The position numbers and the translations under genes are program-made. Below are positions 51,095-62,400 of a stretch of DNA of 64,000 nt, one piece after another. Position 1 is the stretch's first letter. Every line of letters begins with the position of its first letter. Location of the stretch: NCBI GenBank assembly GCA_020746105.1, contig CM036642.1, forward strand, positions 4,123,501 to 4,187,500. Reading direction: 5' to 3'. This DNA comes from Trogon surrucura. Its lineage: Eukaryota; Chordata; Aves; Trogoniformes; Trogonidae. The notes beneath the pieces are model-generated. The model was not told the DNA's origin, did not search any database, and saw only the letters and a list, made by a program, of their open reading frames with translations.

Positions 51095-51200
51095 GGGCTT
51101 CTTTTCTCCATGTATAATGAGGATTATGGCTTAATTCCTGCCTCACAAGGGGCTGCTGTGGGGATTGAGAGGGTTAAGGCACTCAGATAGCATTGCAAAC
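51095..51200. repeat. Ancient MIR/L3-like repeat relic
   Basis: The stretch reads like a worn copy of the region 'tcctcatctgtaaaatggggataataatacctacctcacagggttgttgtgaggattaaatgag': here TCCATGTATAATGAGGATTA, TTCCTGCCTCACAAGGGGCT, GCTGTGGGGATTGAGAGGGTTAAGGCACTCAGA. Co-linear similarity over about 80 bases supports an ancestral amniote SINE/LINE tail. Family assignment is from memory. Confidence 0.5.
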
Positions 51201-52517
51201 CCTTCAGCAGAGGGGGACAGAAAACCCCACTGCTGTTTGCAGACTGCTTACAACTTGCATCAGCTTCCATTAACTGGGAGGCAATTTTCTCACCAGTTCA
51301 GATTTAATTCCTTCTCCAACGGCTGGCCCTATCCAGAGAACAGCAGGACAGGAGTGACTATGAGCACTGAATTGCCTTTTAAAAAAGGATGGTGCCTTCA
51401 GATCTGAAGGAGTGTCTGCTGTCTGTCTGTGCCGTTTATATGTGTGTGTATGTCTGCGTGTTAATGTAGGCATGTAGGAGGCTGTATCAGTAGAGCTCAG
51501 AAGTGAAGCCAAGCAGAGAATCAGCTCAGGAAGCCCTTTGCACCTCTGATCCCTCATTGTTGACTGTGCTGCAGACACATTATGTGTGTTTACAGATGAA
51601 AAAGCAAAAATAAAACTGATGCTGGCTTTAAAATTCTGTTCAGCACGGCTTTCTGCACTGATTCAAAATGTTTATAAACACAGAAGTTAATGTAATCAGC
51701 ACTGCAGCAAATACACACCAGGTACACGTCTAAGACAGGAGTGTCAAATGTGCTCGCAGCTCAGAATGACAGGCCTCTGCTGTGGGCTCTTCATCAAACA
51801 AAAGCAGCTGAAAAAACCCGCTGAGGAATGTTTTAAAGAGCAATTCCTCCTCCCCTTCTTCTCTCCTCCCAATCATAACTGTAAAAAATAATGTAAGATG
51901 TCCATTCCCACCGAGCCTTTCAAGTCACAGGGCTCTGTCAAGCTGCGTGTGTGCAGGGAGTGGCTGGAAAGCAGCCGCTGCTGGGGAAGGGGAGCGCGGG
52001 CACAGCCCCGCACAGCCCTGGAGGAACGGCAGTTCTCCAGCGTGGGGCAATTCTCGGGTGACATTTCCTCTGCAGGCGGCAGCCCCGAGGACGTGGTCCC
52101 CTGAGGGCTGTCCACCAGCCCAGCCCCATTGTTCCTGAGATTTGCAGCAGCCATCCCAGAGCAGACAGGAGCGGCGTGTGCAAAGATCTGGACAAGCCAT
52201 TTTTCCCTGACTCCAGCCCAGCAACTATTCAGCCCCAGGGAAGGATGTGTATCAGCTTGCCAGGGAAAGACTCCATCCAAAGCAGTTGTGTCCTGCAGAA
52301 CCCTTACCAAACCCATCCCTCCTGTACACTGCCAAAAGACCATGCTCAACCACCTTACCCAGTGGGAAGGATTTGCGGAGGTACGCCTGAAACGTCCTAT
52401 TACAGCAGGTTGCTGCAGAGACGTTACCTCACATGTCAGCATCAGCAGAAAACTCTTGTGCTGGCTGAACAGCCAAAATGCTGGGCGGACAAAACAGTGC
52501 TCGACTACAAGCAAGCC

Positions 52518-52547
52518 TTTTTTTTTTTTTTTTTTTTTCCCCCTCAG
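52518..52547 (+). repeat. T21-C5 tract ending in TCAG
   Basis: Twenty-one T, then five C, then TCAG form an uninterrupted pyrimidine tract that is an almost ideal 3' splice-site motif on the plus strand. It could equally be a plain poly-T, for instance the tail of a minus-strand retroposed copy, but I recognise no retroposon in the flank. No exon is supported after it. Confidence 0.6.
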
Positions 52548-53024
52548 CCAAATGTTGTTTCATACTTTAATTGCAATTTTCAAGAACTATATTAGCATGA
52601 CAACTTATGTAAGTGTCAGCCAAGTTACTACACCATTTCTAGTATCTGTGCCTAAAACAGATTTCACAGGGGTGTAGAGGAAGGGGCTTGTATAACTTTT
52701 GGATCTCTGCTCTGATGGCTAGTTGCCATCTAAAATGATATTCCTGCCATCCCTAAAAATCAAGGGGGAAGGGGTAACCATCACTCCTTTGCAGTATCAG
52801 GGACTATTTCCCTTGGTTAAGGAGGGATTCCTCACAGCCCGGTCGTTTGGACTATCTGAAACACCAGGTGGGTTGTTTTTTATTCTGTTTGTTTTTAGTG
52901 GAATTTGTTTATAGATTTATGAAAGGGATTCCTGAGCCTCAGAGTGTTTCCTGTGTTCCTGTACTAGGAGTGGAAAGGATGGGTGACCTTAGAAACCCCT
53001 GCCCTACTATTGCAGGCACCATGG

Positions 53025-53033
53025 TATATAAAG
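53025..53033 (+). promoter_or_regulatory. TATA-box-like motif TATATAAAG
   Basis: A full match to the TATAWAAG core, with a C/T-rich stretch (GCTCCTCCTCCACA) about 15-25 bases downstream where transcription could begin. Such matches are frequent by chance and no gene follows, so support is low. Confidence 0.13.
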
Positions 53034-53501
53034 CAGCTGGGGCTCCTCCTCCACATGTTTGACCGGCATGTGCTTTAGAAACCTAGGAAAGAATCAATTG
53101 GCTAAAGCAGCTGATATAGCAAAGCAGAAGGCATCCCCATCAGCCCCCCAGGGGACATGCACAGAGAGACCTCTCCAAACAAACAAACAAAAAAATAAGG
53201 ATGATGCAATTAAATATGTTACATATTATGATCTTCCTCCCCTAGAAATAACAAAAACTGCCTAACTGCAGTATTCTTCTCCTGCCTTTCCTGCTCATGC
53301 AGAAGTCCCCTTGGGCTTCACGGAAATTTTGGACTCACAAAAAGCTGCAGAACAGGGGCCCCATGGCACCGTGTAATAAATCTTAGAAGTTAACAGCCAG
53401 AACTGTGCCAAATGTGATGGGTTTTGCTTTGCACAGGATCAGGAAAATAATACATTCTCGCTCAATAAGTTAGGCCTGATGCAGCAGGGCTAACGGTCTA
53501 T

Positions 53502-53517
53502 TGCTGCTGCTGCTGCT
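53502..53517. repeat. Short (TGC)n microsatellite
   Basis: Five TGC/CTG units. Simple trinucleotide repeat outside any supported gene. Confidence 0.85.
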
Positions 53518-55578
53518 AGTGGATTTACATTTTTGTCTCAAATGATTGAGGTCTGTGATTTGGCAGGCCAAGGCTCAAATCTCCCCATATTCTTGAAGGA
53601 AAACCTTAATCGTACCCCAGACTTAGCACTGAAGTGTCACCTTGCTTAGATCAAGCTCTGATCAATCCTGAGTTTTTCCTTCTGCGATTGATTTCAGATT
53701 TGAGTTTGCAACAAACCAGGCGGGAATTTCATGCGCTTGCTGTGCCTGTTCTGTGTCGCCCGTGAGCCCCCAGGAACAGCGTTCCCATTCCTAGCCCTCA
53801 GTGAATGACTGGGGCAATTTCAGTGTTTGCCAAACCATCATCAAGCACAGCACCAAAGGGCTGCCAAGAACAGACCTGCCTGGTGTACTGCATAATCACA
53901 GCTTTGGCTATTTCCTTTCACGAAGGAAAATCTCTAGCTGCTGGGCCTGTGAAGGAAACTCTGGATGTGTGAAGCGAGGGCAACCCCCCCCAAGATGTCT
54001 TTGCCCGGGTTTGCAGAATGCTTAAAACAGTAGTGCTGAAGCCTGGTCTGCCCCATACATCTCAGCAGAGGCTAGCTCGGGTGCCAGTGGCAATACATTT
54101 AAGGGAGATGGGAGAGTATAGTACTGGGGAAAAATGTAAGTTGGACCACGCAACTTAGAGAGACCTGCCCAAGGGCGTAATGTCTAATCGGAAGTATCTC
54201 TTTAATGGAATCGGGAAAAGAAATAATGAGTTTAAAGGTGAAACTAGCCAGATAAACACTCCAAGGACAAGAAAACCAATCATAGAAACAACTGTTGCAA
54301 GAACGCTGAGAAGTCTCCACAGCTTGCCTGTACATAAGGACAGTAGGTTGAGCTCCTAAGCTCTGGCCTGCAGCTTCATGGAAGAGGCAGGAGGTGGAAA
54401 CCATCGGGGCAACTTCGGCAGCCTCTGCTCCACAAGCAGGGTGTCCAGAGGAATGAATCCCAGTGGCCTTAGAGCCTGTGAATCTATTAACTAAACCTCA
54501 TTACTACGTAATAACTTTTGTTATTTTGGAACAAACCTTGTATCTGGCTAATCCGCTTTGTTACAGAGCTGCCCATCCTTCCCTCTAACAGGAATTAACT
54601 TCTAAAGGAATTAAAAGGAGGAGGAGACTGATGAAGGGGTCCTTAGAGGTATCTTTTTATAGCTGCTGTCTGCTCACCCCCCTTCCCTTTTCCACTATGT
54701 GTGGCATCCTTCCCCACTGATTCTGTCCTTTTCTGCTTGCCAGGCATTGATTTGTTCCTGTGTTGTTCTAACGGAGCTTGAAATCAACATGACTTTGTTG
54801 TTGGTTGTTGTCATTGTTGTTCACATCTTTGTTTGGGGTTCAGCATCCTTGTGGAGGCCAGGGCAGCTCAGGCGTTGGCATTAGCAGGCTAAATACCTCC
54901 TTAGCAAAACATCACAAAGGCTGTGTCTGTGTCCACATAATAAGGGCTGTTACAAAGCGCAGCAAACCAGTGCCTCCCTCCTCCAGCACATCAGCCCTTG
55001 TGCTGGTTCTGAATCCCCTCACTTATCAGCAGGCACAGAGTGTGTGCAGAACAAGCCCCTTCTTTCCGCAAGCCCCACGAAAACACGGACTATTACTTAG
55101 TATCTACGCCCAAGGCATTGCCGAGTGTCACTCGAGGTTCCATGCACAGCTCTGTTTCACACGCGGTTCATACAAGGTATTCGCTCCCATGTCGCACCAA
55201 CGGCCACATAGGTAGGCTGTTGTCTCTGCCAGCAGCCACGGCCCAGGCGATCCACCGTCCCTAAGGGGAACCACAAAACAAGCCTCAAGTCCGCAAAAAC
55301 CGGGGTGCTGAGGCGCAGCCGGAGAGCACCTCGGGAAACCTACCGAGAGGCGCCGCGGGCTCCGAGATTCCCCCCCGCAAGCACGCCGGCCGCCCGCCGA
55401 ACAAAAGGCAGCTGCCAACCGCAGCCACCGAGGGGCGAGGCTGCGCACCCCGGACCCCCCACCCCGCAGTGGGCAGCGCCCGGCGCCGGGCGACCCCCTC
55501 CCCGGCTCCGGCGGCTCCGGCAGCCCGCGGTGCGGGGCAGGCAAAGAGTTAACGCTGCGCCCTCCTTCCGCCGAGCAC

Positions 55579-55586
55579 TGACATCA
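55579..55586 (+). promoter_or_regulatory. CRE/AP-1-like site TGACATCA
   Basis: One base differs from the palindromic CRE (TGACGTCA); the form is typical of sites for ATF/CREB/Jun-type factors. It lies in the CpG island just before the GCC and TGTGCG repeats and about 750 bases before the start codon, a plausible proximal-promoter position. Binding is inferred from the motif only. Confidence 0.3.
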
Positions 55587-55604
55587 CGGAGGAGAGGGCG
55601 AGCG

Positions 55605-55619
55605 CCGCCGCCGCCGCCC
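55605..55619. repeat. (GCC)n tract in the promoter/leader
   Basis: About five GCC units precede the TGTGCG repeat. Simple GC-rich sequence. Confidence 0.8.
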
Positions 55620-55627
55620 CGCCCGGA

Positions 55628-55648
55628 GTGTGTGCGTGTGCGTGTGCG
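55628..55648. repeat. (TGTGCG)n short repeat
   Basis: About three units of a TGTGCG/GTGTGC hexamer. It alternates purine and pyrimidine, the pattern that can adopt Z-DNA near promoters. Confidence 0.8.
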
Positions 55649-55725
55649 AGCGGCCGAGCCCCGCAGCCCGGGCAGCCCGCGCCCCCTCCCCGCGGCCGGC
55701 CCGGCCCCGCGCCCCCCGCCCGGCC

Positions 55726-55782
55726 ATGGACCGCCGCCGCCGCAGCCGGACCGCCGCCGCCGCCGCCCCCGCCGCCGCCTGA
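55726..55782 (+). CDS. Upstream ORF of 18 codons in the presumed 5' leader
   Basis: An ATG in a good initiation context (G at -3 and G at +4) opens an 18-codon frame, MDRRRRSRTAAAAAPAAA, ending in TGA at 55,780-55,782. The Arg run and the Ala run come from CGC and GCC repeats read in two registers. The ATG lies 600 bases before the main start, whose own context is weaker (C at -3). If the mRNA starts upstream of it, this uORF should lower or regulate translation of the main frame. Whether it is transcribed is unknown. Confidence 0.35.
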   Translation: MDRRRRSRTAAAAAPAAA

Positions 55783-55800
55783 GCGCCGCCGGGCCGCCGC
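55730..55800. repeat. Interrupted (CCG/GCC)n tract in the 5' leader
   Basis: A run of CCG/GCC triplets with AGCCGGA and CCCC interruptions, about 70 bases long. This kind of tract in a 5' leader is length-variable and highly structured in RNA. It encodes the Arg and Ala runs of the upstream ORF. Confidence 0.85.
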
Positions 55801-55971
55801 GCCCCGGGAAGCGGACGGCAGGCAGCGGGCGGGGGCTGCCGAGCCCCGCCGCCGGAGCCACGGGACCGCCGCGCTGCGAGCGGCGGCTGCAGCCCGCGGA
55901 GGGCTCTCCCTCGCCTTTCTTCGGCTGATTTTCCTCCCCCCTTTCGGGGGCTTTTTTCCCCCATTTTAATC

Positions 55972-55989
55972 TTTTTTTTTTTTTTTTTT
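55972..55989. repeat. T18 tract inside the CpG island
   Basis: Eighteen consecutive T break the GC-rich island about 340 bases before the start codon; a second T/A-rich patch lies at 56,199-56,234. In mRNA these would be U tracts. The second patch ends in AAAGCAG at 56,238 and could act as a weak splice acceptor for an alternative leader. Confidence 0.9.
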
Positions 55990-56252
55990 GTAATTGTATT
56001 TTCCCCTCCCCTTCTCGCTCGCCCGACTCCGCGGACGTGCTCGCTCCCGGAGGAAGGCTCCGCGCTGCTCCGCGCCCGCGGAGAGGGGCCCCGCGCCCCG
56101 GCGAGCCCCCGGGCCCCTGCGGACGTGCGAAGCTTCCCTCCGGCCGCCCGTCCTCCCGCCGGCGTGCCTCTTTGTCCTCCTGCACCTACGGGTTTGGGTT
56201 TTTTTAAAATTTTTTTTTTTAGTTTTTTTTTAAAGCAGACCTGAACATTACC

Positions 56253-56274
56253 GGGGGGCGGGGAGGGTGGGGGG
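56253..56274 (+). promoter_or_regulatory. G-quadruplex motif in the 5' leader
   Basis: Four G runs of 6, 4, 3 and 6 are separated by single bases (C, A, T), on the sense strand, 51 bases before the start codon. One-base loops are the most stable class of intramolecular quadruplex, so an RNA quadruplex here would be expected to slow scanning ribosomes. The motif is seen directly; folding and effect are inferred. Confidence 0.75.
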
Positions 56275-56325
56275 CCCAGCGACGCTGCCAGACCGACCCC
56301 TGCCCATTTCTCCTACGGAACTCTC

Positions 56326-56407
56326 ATGGCTTCACAGCTGCAGACAAGTTGCCGTGCATCTTGGTGGACTATCGGAGTTTGCATCCTGGCGGCCGCGCTC
56401 CTACCAG
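56326..56407 (+). CDS. NECTIN1: First coding exon, signal peptide; probable nectin-1 (NECTIN1)
   Basis: The ATG is the first in its frame after an in-frame TGA at 56,242-56,244. It encodes 27 residues plus one base of a Gly codon, then meets a good donor, CCAG|GTGAG. The peptide is a typical signal sequence: a short polar N-region with one Arg, then the hydrophobic core WWTIGVCILAAALL and a Pro-Gly turn. Start Met-Ala, length, Trp-Trp at residues 13-14, the Leu-Pro-Gly end and the phase-1 junction all agree with exon 1 of nectin-1, a single-pass Ig-superfamily protein of adherens junctions that binds other nectins outside the cell and afadin inside. The V-type Ig exon should follow in phase 1 but is not in this window. 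Another Ig-type surface protein with a similar leader is the main alternative. Confidence 0.62.
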
Positions 56408-59400
56408 GTGAGCCGCTGCCCGCCGGTCCCCCCGGGAGGCGGTGGGCTCTGCCGGGGCGCTGCGGGGGTCGGGCAGCCCCGGAGGAGGGTTGCGGGGTGC
56501 CGGTGGGGGAAGGATGGGATCGGCTCTTTGGGGTGCGCGCCCGGATCTGGAGCAGGTGTGGAAGCATCTGCCTGAGGGTGGGAGAGAGTCGGGGCAGATT
56601 TCGTGTCTGGCTTGGAGAGGAACAACACGATCGTTTGTTTTGGAAGCAGCTGCAGGCAGTGGGCTCCGGAGTCCTGGGAGCTGAGGCGGTTTGTTTGCTT
56701 TCTGGATAGAGCAATGTCTAGCGAGGCAGAGCAGCCAGGCTTCCTGGGGAAGGGAGCCACAAGGCTGGGTAAAGAGCACAGATGTTTCGAAGGAGAGATG
56801 GAAGGTTTCAGTTGTCCTGCATCCCCGAAATCCCCGCTACCCTCAGCACACACACTTCCCACCGGCTCTTTTGCAGAGATACTGGACTGCTCCCAGGTTT
56901 CAGACCTTCCTTTCACTGCTTTTGCACTTGGGTATCTGATGGCGTCTGAACCATCCCCAGAAAGGGGCACGTGGGCAAAGATTTGGATCGACTTCTCCCC
57001 CCCTCATTCGACCTACCCTGGTGGCTGCAGAGCAGCCCGTGTGTCCCCACCCCAGGGCTTGGTCCTGCCCTGGGGTCTAGCACAGCTCTTAGAAGCGGAA
57101 GAGTGACCCACTTTGCGAAGTGCCCTGAAGGGGGACTCTTTTCTTCTGCTCCGGTGCACAATGGGTTAATGCCATACTGCCAGGGCTTTCTGGAGTTGGC
57201 TGTGGAAGGGGCACCAGTAGTCTGGGTTTACAGCACTTGTGAATGAACTGGGAAATGCAAATAGAACCCATGTTTGCCTTTCTGAGTCTAGGCTCCTCGT
57301 GCCCAGGTCCGGAGTGTGTGGCAGCGGGCACATACGTACCACCCCCGGATTGGTATCCAGCCTTCTGCAGGGGTAAGAGGCACCTCGTGCCTGCAGAAGG
57401 AGTGGGATCTGCAGCTGGAGAGGAGAAGTTGCGGTGAAAACAGGGTGGAATTGCCTCTGCTCCTTCTCTCATTGGGCTGGGGCGGCATGTGAGAAGAGCC
57501 ACCAGGTTGGCTGGGTATGATTATGAGATACGGACGCAGTTAGCAAGGTCTGGACCAAAACTCCATCCATCTGAGCAAATGCCAGGGCCCAGGGTTCCCT
57601 GGTGGCAGCAAAGACAGAGATAACATCCAGGGCATGGGAGATCGACAGAGCACAGTAGCTGGATGGCCCAGCTAAAATAAGTGAGGACAGAGGTGAAAAG
57701 GGAGAGAGTGGTGGTCAAGAAACCAGGGAGACTGTGTGAGGGAAAAGGTTAAGAGAATGGTGAGAAGCCAGGTCCGGGTATACCTCTGTGTTCTTAGGAC
57801 AAAGGGATCTGCTGTGCATTGCAAAAAGAGGTGATGGAAGGGACAGCCTCGAGCACCCTGCACTCCTCTGTGCTTCCAGGCAGGTGCCTGTTTGAGCTCT
57901 GGCTCCTCACAAGGAGGCTCAGAACTTTCCATGTCAATATGCACCTGGTCTTCCCTTCTTCTCACCCTTCCATCTGGCAGCTTCATGCAGGAAACCCTAC
58001 CCACAACCCCTGGGAAAGGCACTGGAGGTGAAATAATGCTGTGGTGACTGTGCTGAGCAAACCAAAAGGGGTTTATGCTCCCACAGTTCCTCTGGGAACT
58101 GCTTTCCCCAAGGAGACACACAAACAGTGACCCTGGGGCAGCCTGACATCTCACCTTGTCCTGCCAAGAGAGACTTTTTATCTCCACTTACCCTATTTTT
58201 GGCTGTTCTCAAGGCTTTGCTGCCGGCTGCCAAGCTCATCTCCTGCCATTCTGCAGTAGCCCAGTAGTTTGTCTTGCACTGTCCTGCTGACAGCTCTGCC
58301 AGATAAGCTGGTGGTGCATCTAGTGGTGCCTTGCCAAGCAAGGGGTACGGCCAGCTCTGCAATGCTTCAGGAGGACAATCCTTCCTCACCCCTGTCCATG
58401 ATCACCAAGGACCCTGCAGCCTTGTCTCGGCTGGACCAGTTTTGTGGTGGATGCACCACATTTGCACAAATGACTGATCCTGCAAACCCGAGCTGCAGGG
58501 AAGGACCAGGACGATACTGTGCTAGGTGCTGCACAAAGCCACAGCAGACTGGCAGTCCTTACCAAACCACAGGTCTCAATGCCGTACTAAGGCAGGTAAT
58601 TCCTCAAGTTCGCAATGCATTGTGCCAAAGTCAGCAGGGGGAATATATATAACAAGCCATATGTAAGCTTTGAATCCATACAAGTTTGCTTATGAAGGAG
58701 AAGGGGAAAGGGGAAGTGAATTAGTAGCTGTAGACTTTGTTGGAAAATCTGATTTGGTATCTAGCACCCGAGAAGGATAAGGCAGCAGGAGACACTACCT
58801 GCTTTCTGGAAAACCTTTCATGCTCATCTGATCAATGCCATTTCATTTTGTTCCTATCCACATATACTACCTCCCCCTTCTGACAATGTTAGCTTTTTTT
58901 TCTGATAAGGAGATAAAAATTCCCTGCTGTAAAAGCTGTAAGGAGTCCCTTATAAAAATATGCTTTACAAATTGTCTTTAATGTGATCGGCTCAATCGTC
59001 CAGAACAGATTCAATTCAGGGTTCTCGCAGCCTTCCATGCAAATCTGCCTGCCTGTCCATTTGGAACCATTAACCGGGTATGAGCCCAGGCTATGGCAGT
59101 AGGGCTTCAAGATACTGGTATGAGTAGGGCTTATTAAAAAGTACTGGGGAGGAGGGATCCTAGGCGGCTAATCTTCTGAGGTTAGGAACACTTGCAGTTA
59201 AATTTATGCTTTACAAGTCTTAACAATCTGTCTGCTTATCCCTGCCATGAAACTTGGTACAGCCTGAGGTGCAACCACACGGAGCAGAAGCATTCGTCTT
59301 GTGCTTGGTCCTGCGCCTGTAGATTTGCCTCTATTTCCAAACACTCCCCTCTGTCTGGGGACAAATTCCTGTCTGCTATCACTGGGCTACCTCTTGGGAT

Positions 59401-62400
59401 CCAAGCGGAGCCTGTGAGTCTTTCTTTGCAAAGTGCTTTGGGATCCTCAGCAGGGGGAAGCTGGAGAGATGTCTGAAGCTTTGACACGGGGTTTTTCCAT
59501 CACGTTGCTCAAACATGGCATTGACTGAGCTGTAGTGACCTGGAGGCCCTAGGTCAAACTTGGCTGCAGCTGGAGGGAAGGTTTTTCTTTTTGGGGAGGT
59601 ACAACAGCTCCCTGGAGTGCTGGGAATAGTCAAAGTGTGTCACTGCAGGTTCTGGTCGATCTTGTACTCTCTAGAGCTACTTTAATATCCCAAAACAGCT
59701 TCCAAAAGGCAAAAAGTTGCCCGAGTTTTGTTCCGCCTTCGGTTTGAGTTGTTAGTTGCTATTTTTTCTTTCACCCACCTATCTCCTCCCAAAACTCAGA
59801 AACAACATGAGGCTATTTCAGGAGGCAAATGTGTGTCTTTTGCTGATACTTTCTCATTAAGCCTCTCTTGTTGCAGTGGAACCAACCCATCAAGTTTTAA
59901 CCTCGCGTGAATTGATGAGCTCACGTATGTGTCAGTGTGGGTGAGGCGACAGGCTGTGTTGAGAGCCAGCTCAGCCCACAAGCAGGAGGGTGTCTGCCTC
60001 CTGGCCAGAGCCGGGGGACGACCGTGGTTAATGCTATTCGCTCTCTGAACCGGCAGCATTAATCAAGCAGGAGCTCCCAGTGCACATGGGTCCATTTGCA
60101 GAGAGACGTACAGAAGCAGGGGCATTACCGCATCCAGCAACACATCTAGCGCGAGGCAAATGCTTGCAATTAACTGGTGGCTGACGAGATGCCTGGCACA
60201 TCTCTCCTCGTCTTGCCCCTCCTCTGGGCTTGCAGCTCTAGCAGCCACAAAGCCAAGTTTACAGGGAGGCATCAGAAGGATCCTTTGGGCACCGTTCACA
60301 CCTCAGCTGAATCACGAAGCGAACCAGAAGAGCCGGTTTGTCGTGACCTGCTTCCCAGGCCTGCGTTTCCACTGGCATCCTGTTGCCCTCCACTAGGGCC
60401 ACTAAGGCTGAGGACAGTGGGGACAGCAGAGGGAGACCAGTGAGTGGCCACCTCTTTCCCACCCTGAGGAGTTACGTAGCTTGTGGGGGAGAGGGTGGGG
60501 CAGCACCAGGGGAAAAAGATGTCAGGCTGCCTGTGAGTGCTGCAGGCATGAGTTGGTGTCCCCAGATGGATGGCTGCGGTCGTGAGGGTCTCTCAGAAAA
60601 GGTTTGCCCCTTGCAACATTGTTGTTCGAGGTCGTGATGGCTCTTGCTCAGTCCTTTTCACAGACTAGCAAGGCAGATCGGCGCAAAAGGCAGACACAAA
60701 CGAGAGAGGGGCAAAAGTACTCCAATCTGAGCAACCCCTAGAGATCTTCCTGCTTTTTCAAATACGTCAGATTAAATCAGGACAGCTCTGATACAGGGTA
60801 AGTTGGTGCCGCCAGCCACTGGAGCTGGGACCCAGTTTGCATTTGAGACACCTCTTGCGTTAATTACCGGAGCACAGCCATCCCAGCACAGAGAATTCAG
60901 AGCTCTGCAGTGAGGGCTCCCCAACCCAGATTATTGTTTCAGGTGAAAATTTGTTTAACTAAGGAATGAAACGTCTCATGATACATCACCTGGCTTTTCT
61001 GCTGGCTGTTGTCGAGCTGCAGATATTCCCCCTGGCCTTACACTTTTCTTTGCTTCTCCCGGTGAAGGTTTAGTTCGGGCTACATTGATGCACGCACTCT
61101 CCCAGCACAAGTGCACATACCCTCCCAGCTTGGCTTTCAAGGGAAACCTCTGGGCTCCACAGCAGAAGAGAAACCTCTCTCCAGGCTGCTGAGAAGCAGA
61201 AGTATCATCCACAGGAGGAAGGACAGCTTCCCCTCAGCCTGTGAGTGAGAGCCCATGGCAGCCAGACAGGCACCTCGCTGTCCTCCCGCTGTGCCACCAT
61301 GCTAGGTTTAAAAGTCCTGCATTTGCAATCTTGCCTTTGTCACACACAAAAATGGGAAGCAAAATTTGCAGGCGCAAAGGCTACGCTTCCCAGCACTGTG
61401 TTATTATATATGCTTCGTGCTGTCATTTCTGTGTGTCCCTGCCTCTATGGGCACCTGAGGAAGCATGGCCAGTTGAATTCCTTGCTGTCCATTTGCTCTT
61501 TCTCCCCATCTCTGGGGCTGATGCAGCCGCTCAGGAAGGCTGGCATCGTAAAAGCTGCGGCAGCTCTCAGCTCTGCAGCAATCCCAAGACAGAACAGCAG
61601 CTACTGGGCATGAGAGGGGGAGAGTGAGCTTCTGTTCCTTGCTTGTGCTGTGGATGGCACAGGTCTGCAGTGGCTGAGGCCAGGGGGAATCTGGCCAGTG
61701 GTCTCTTGTCCCTTCGGCATCTCTGTGGGGTGCTGGGGATGGATAGGAGTAACTGACCCAACGTGGTGAACCATGTCTTCTCCATTCCCCCACAATAAAG
61801 CTGTCCCTGCAGGAGATTTATAATCCTCCTTTGGCATTATTTGGTGTGATGCAGGAAGAAAGCCTTTCTAAGCAGTATCTGCCCAACTATGCCTCTCTCA
61901 CTCACTCTGTTCCAGGCCTGCCCTCCCTGTCTCCTGAGCCAGTCCAGTTGCAGATTGAGGTACAGCACAGCTTTCCATCTTCATTCAACCTAGAGACGGG
62001 CAGGGAGGAAGAGCTTAAGGAGAAGCAGCATCTGTGTGACTCTGACAAAACGCAGGGTTGGGGTTTTCTGTTCCCCATCCTAGCCTATTTACCTTTCTAA
62101 CTGCAGGAAGTAGCGAAGTGCCTCCATCTGCTTGCGACCATGCAGGGATTCTACAAAAGGACCTGCAAATCACACCACTGCCTTGAAGCAGCGGCGGGTA
62201 CCAGATGGACCACCTGGCTGTGAGACAGCAGGTGCTCCCAAGCCTGGTTAGTCAAGAGGACTCTGCCTCCATCTCTCTTCTCAGCAGTTCTCTCTACCTG
62301 GGAAAACCCCGTAATCAGACTGATTTTTAATCTATTTTTCCTTTCCCATGGAAGATTCATTCCTCCCTCCGTGCTAGAGCGAAACATCTGGAGGCATGGC

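Larger units (their letters stand above)
51201..55289. other. Intergenic stretch between the two CpG islands
   Basis: No gene is supported. A 213-codon minus-strand frame at 51,873-52,514 has chance-like composition and overlaps several plus frames. Simple repeats are the T21 tract at 52,518, AAAC repeats at 53,177-53,195 and TGC repeats at 53,502. A TATA-like motif at 53,025 is listed separately. Confidence 0.45.
55290..56540 (+). promoter_or_regulatory. CpG-island promoter of the NECTIN1-like gene
   Basis: A sharp, very CpG-dense block of about 1.2 kb covers the presumed transcription start, the 5' leader, coding exon 1 and the first part of intron 1. No TATA box is seen at a sensible place, as usual for island promoters with dispersed starts. 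The start site cannot be fixed from sequence; the stretch after the CRE-like site at 55,579 is a reasonable place. The leader contains GCC repeats, an upstream ORF, T tracts and a G-quadruplex motif, listed separately. Long frames on both strands (up to 281 codons minus) are by-products of GC content. Confidence 0.85.

Noticed and set aside
51873-52514. 213-codon minus-strand open frame
   Set aside because: Chance-like composition, several overlapping plus-strand frames of similar length, and no promoter, splice or poly(A) context that fits.
55340-56185. 281-codon minus-strand open frame, the longest in the window
   Set aside because: It lies wholly in the CpG island, is made of Gly/Arg/Pro/Ala runs from GC triplets and a Lys run from the T18 tract, and is antisense to the promoter and leader. 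Composition explains it.
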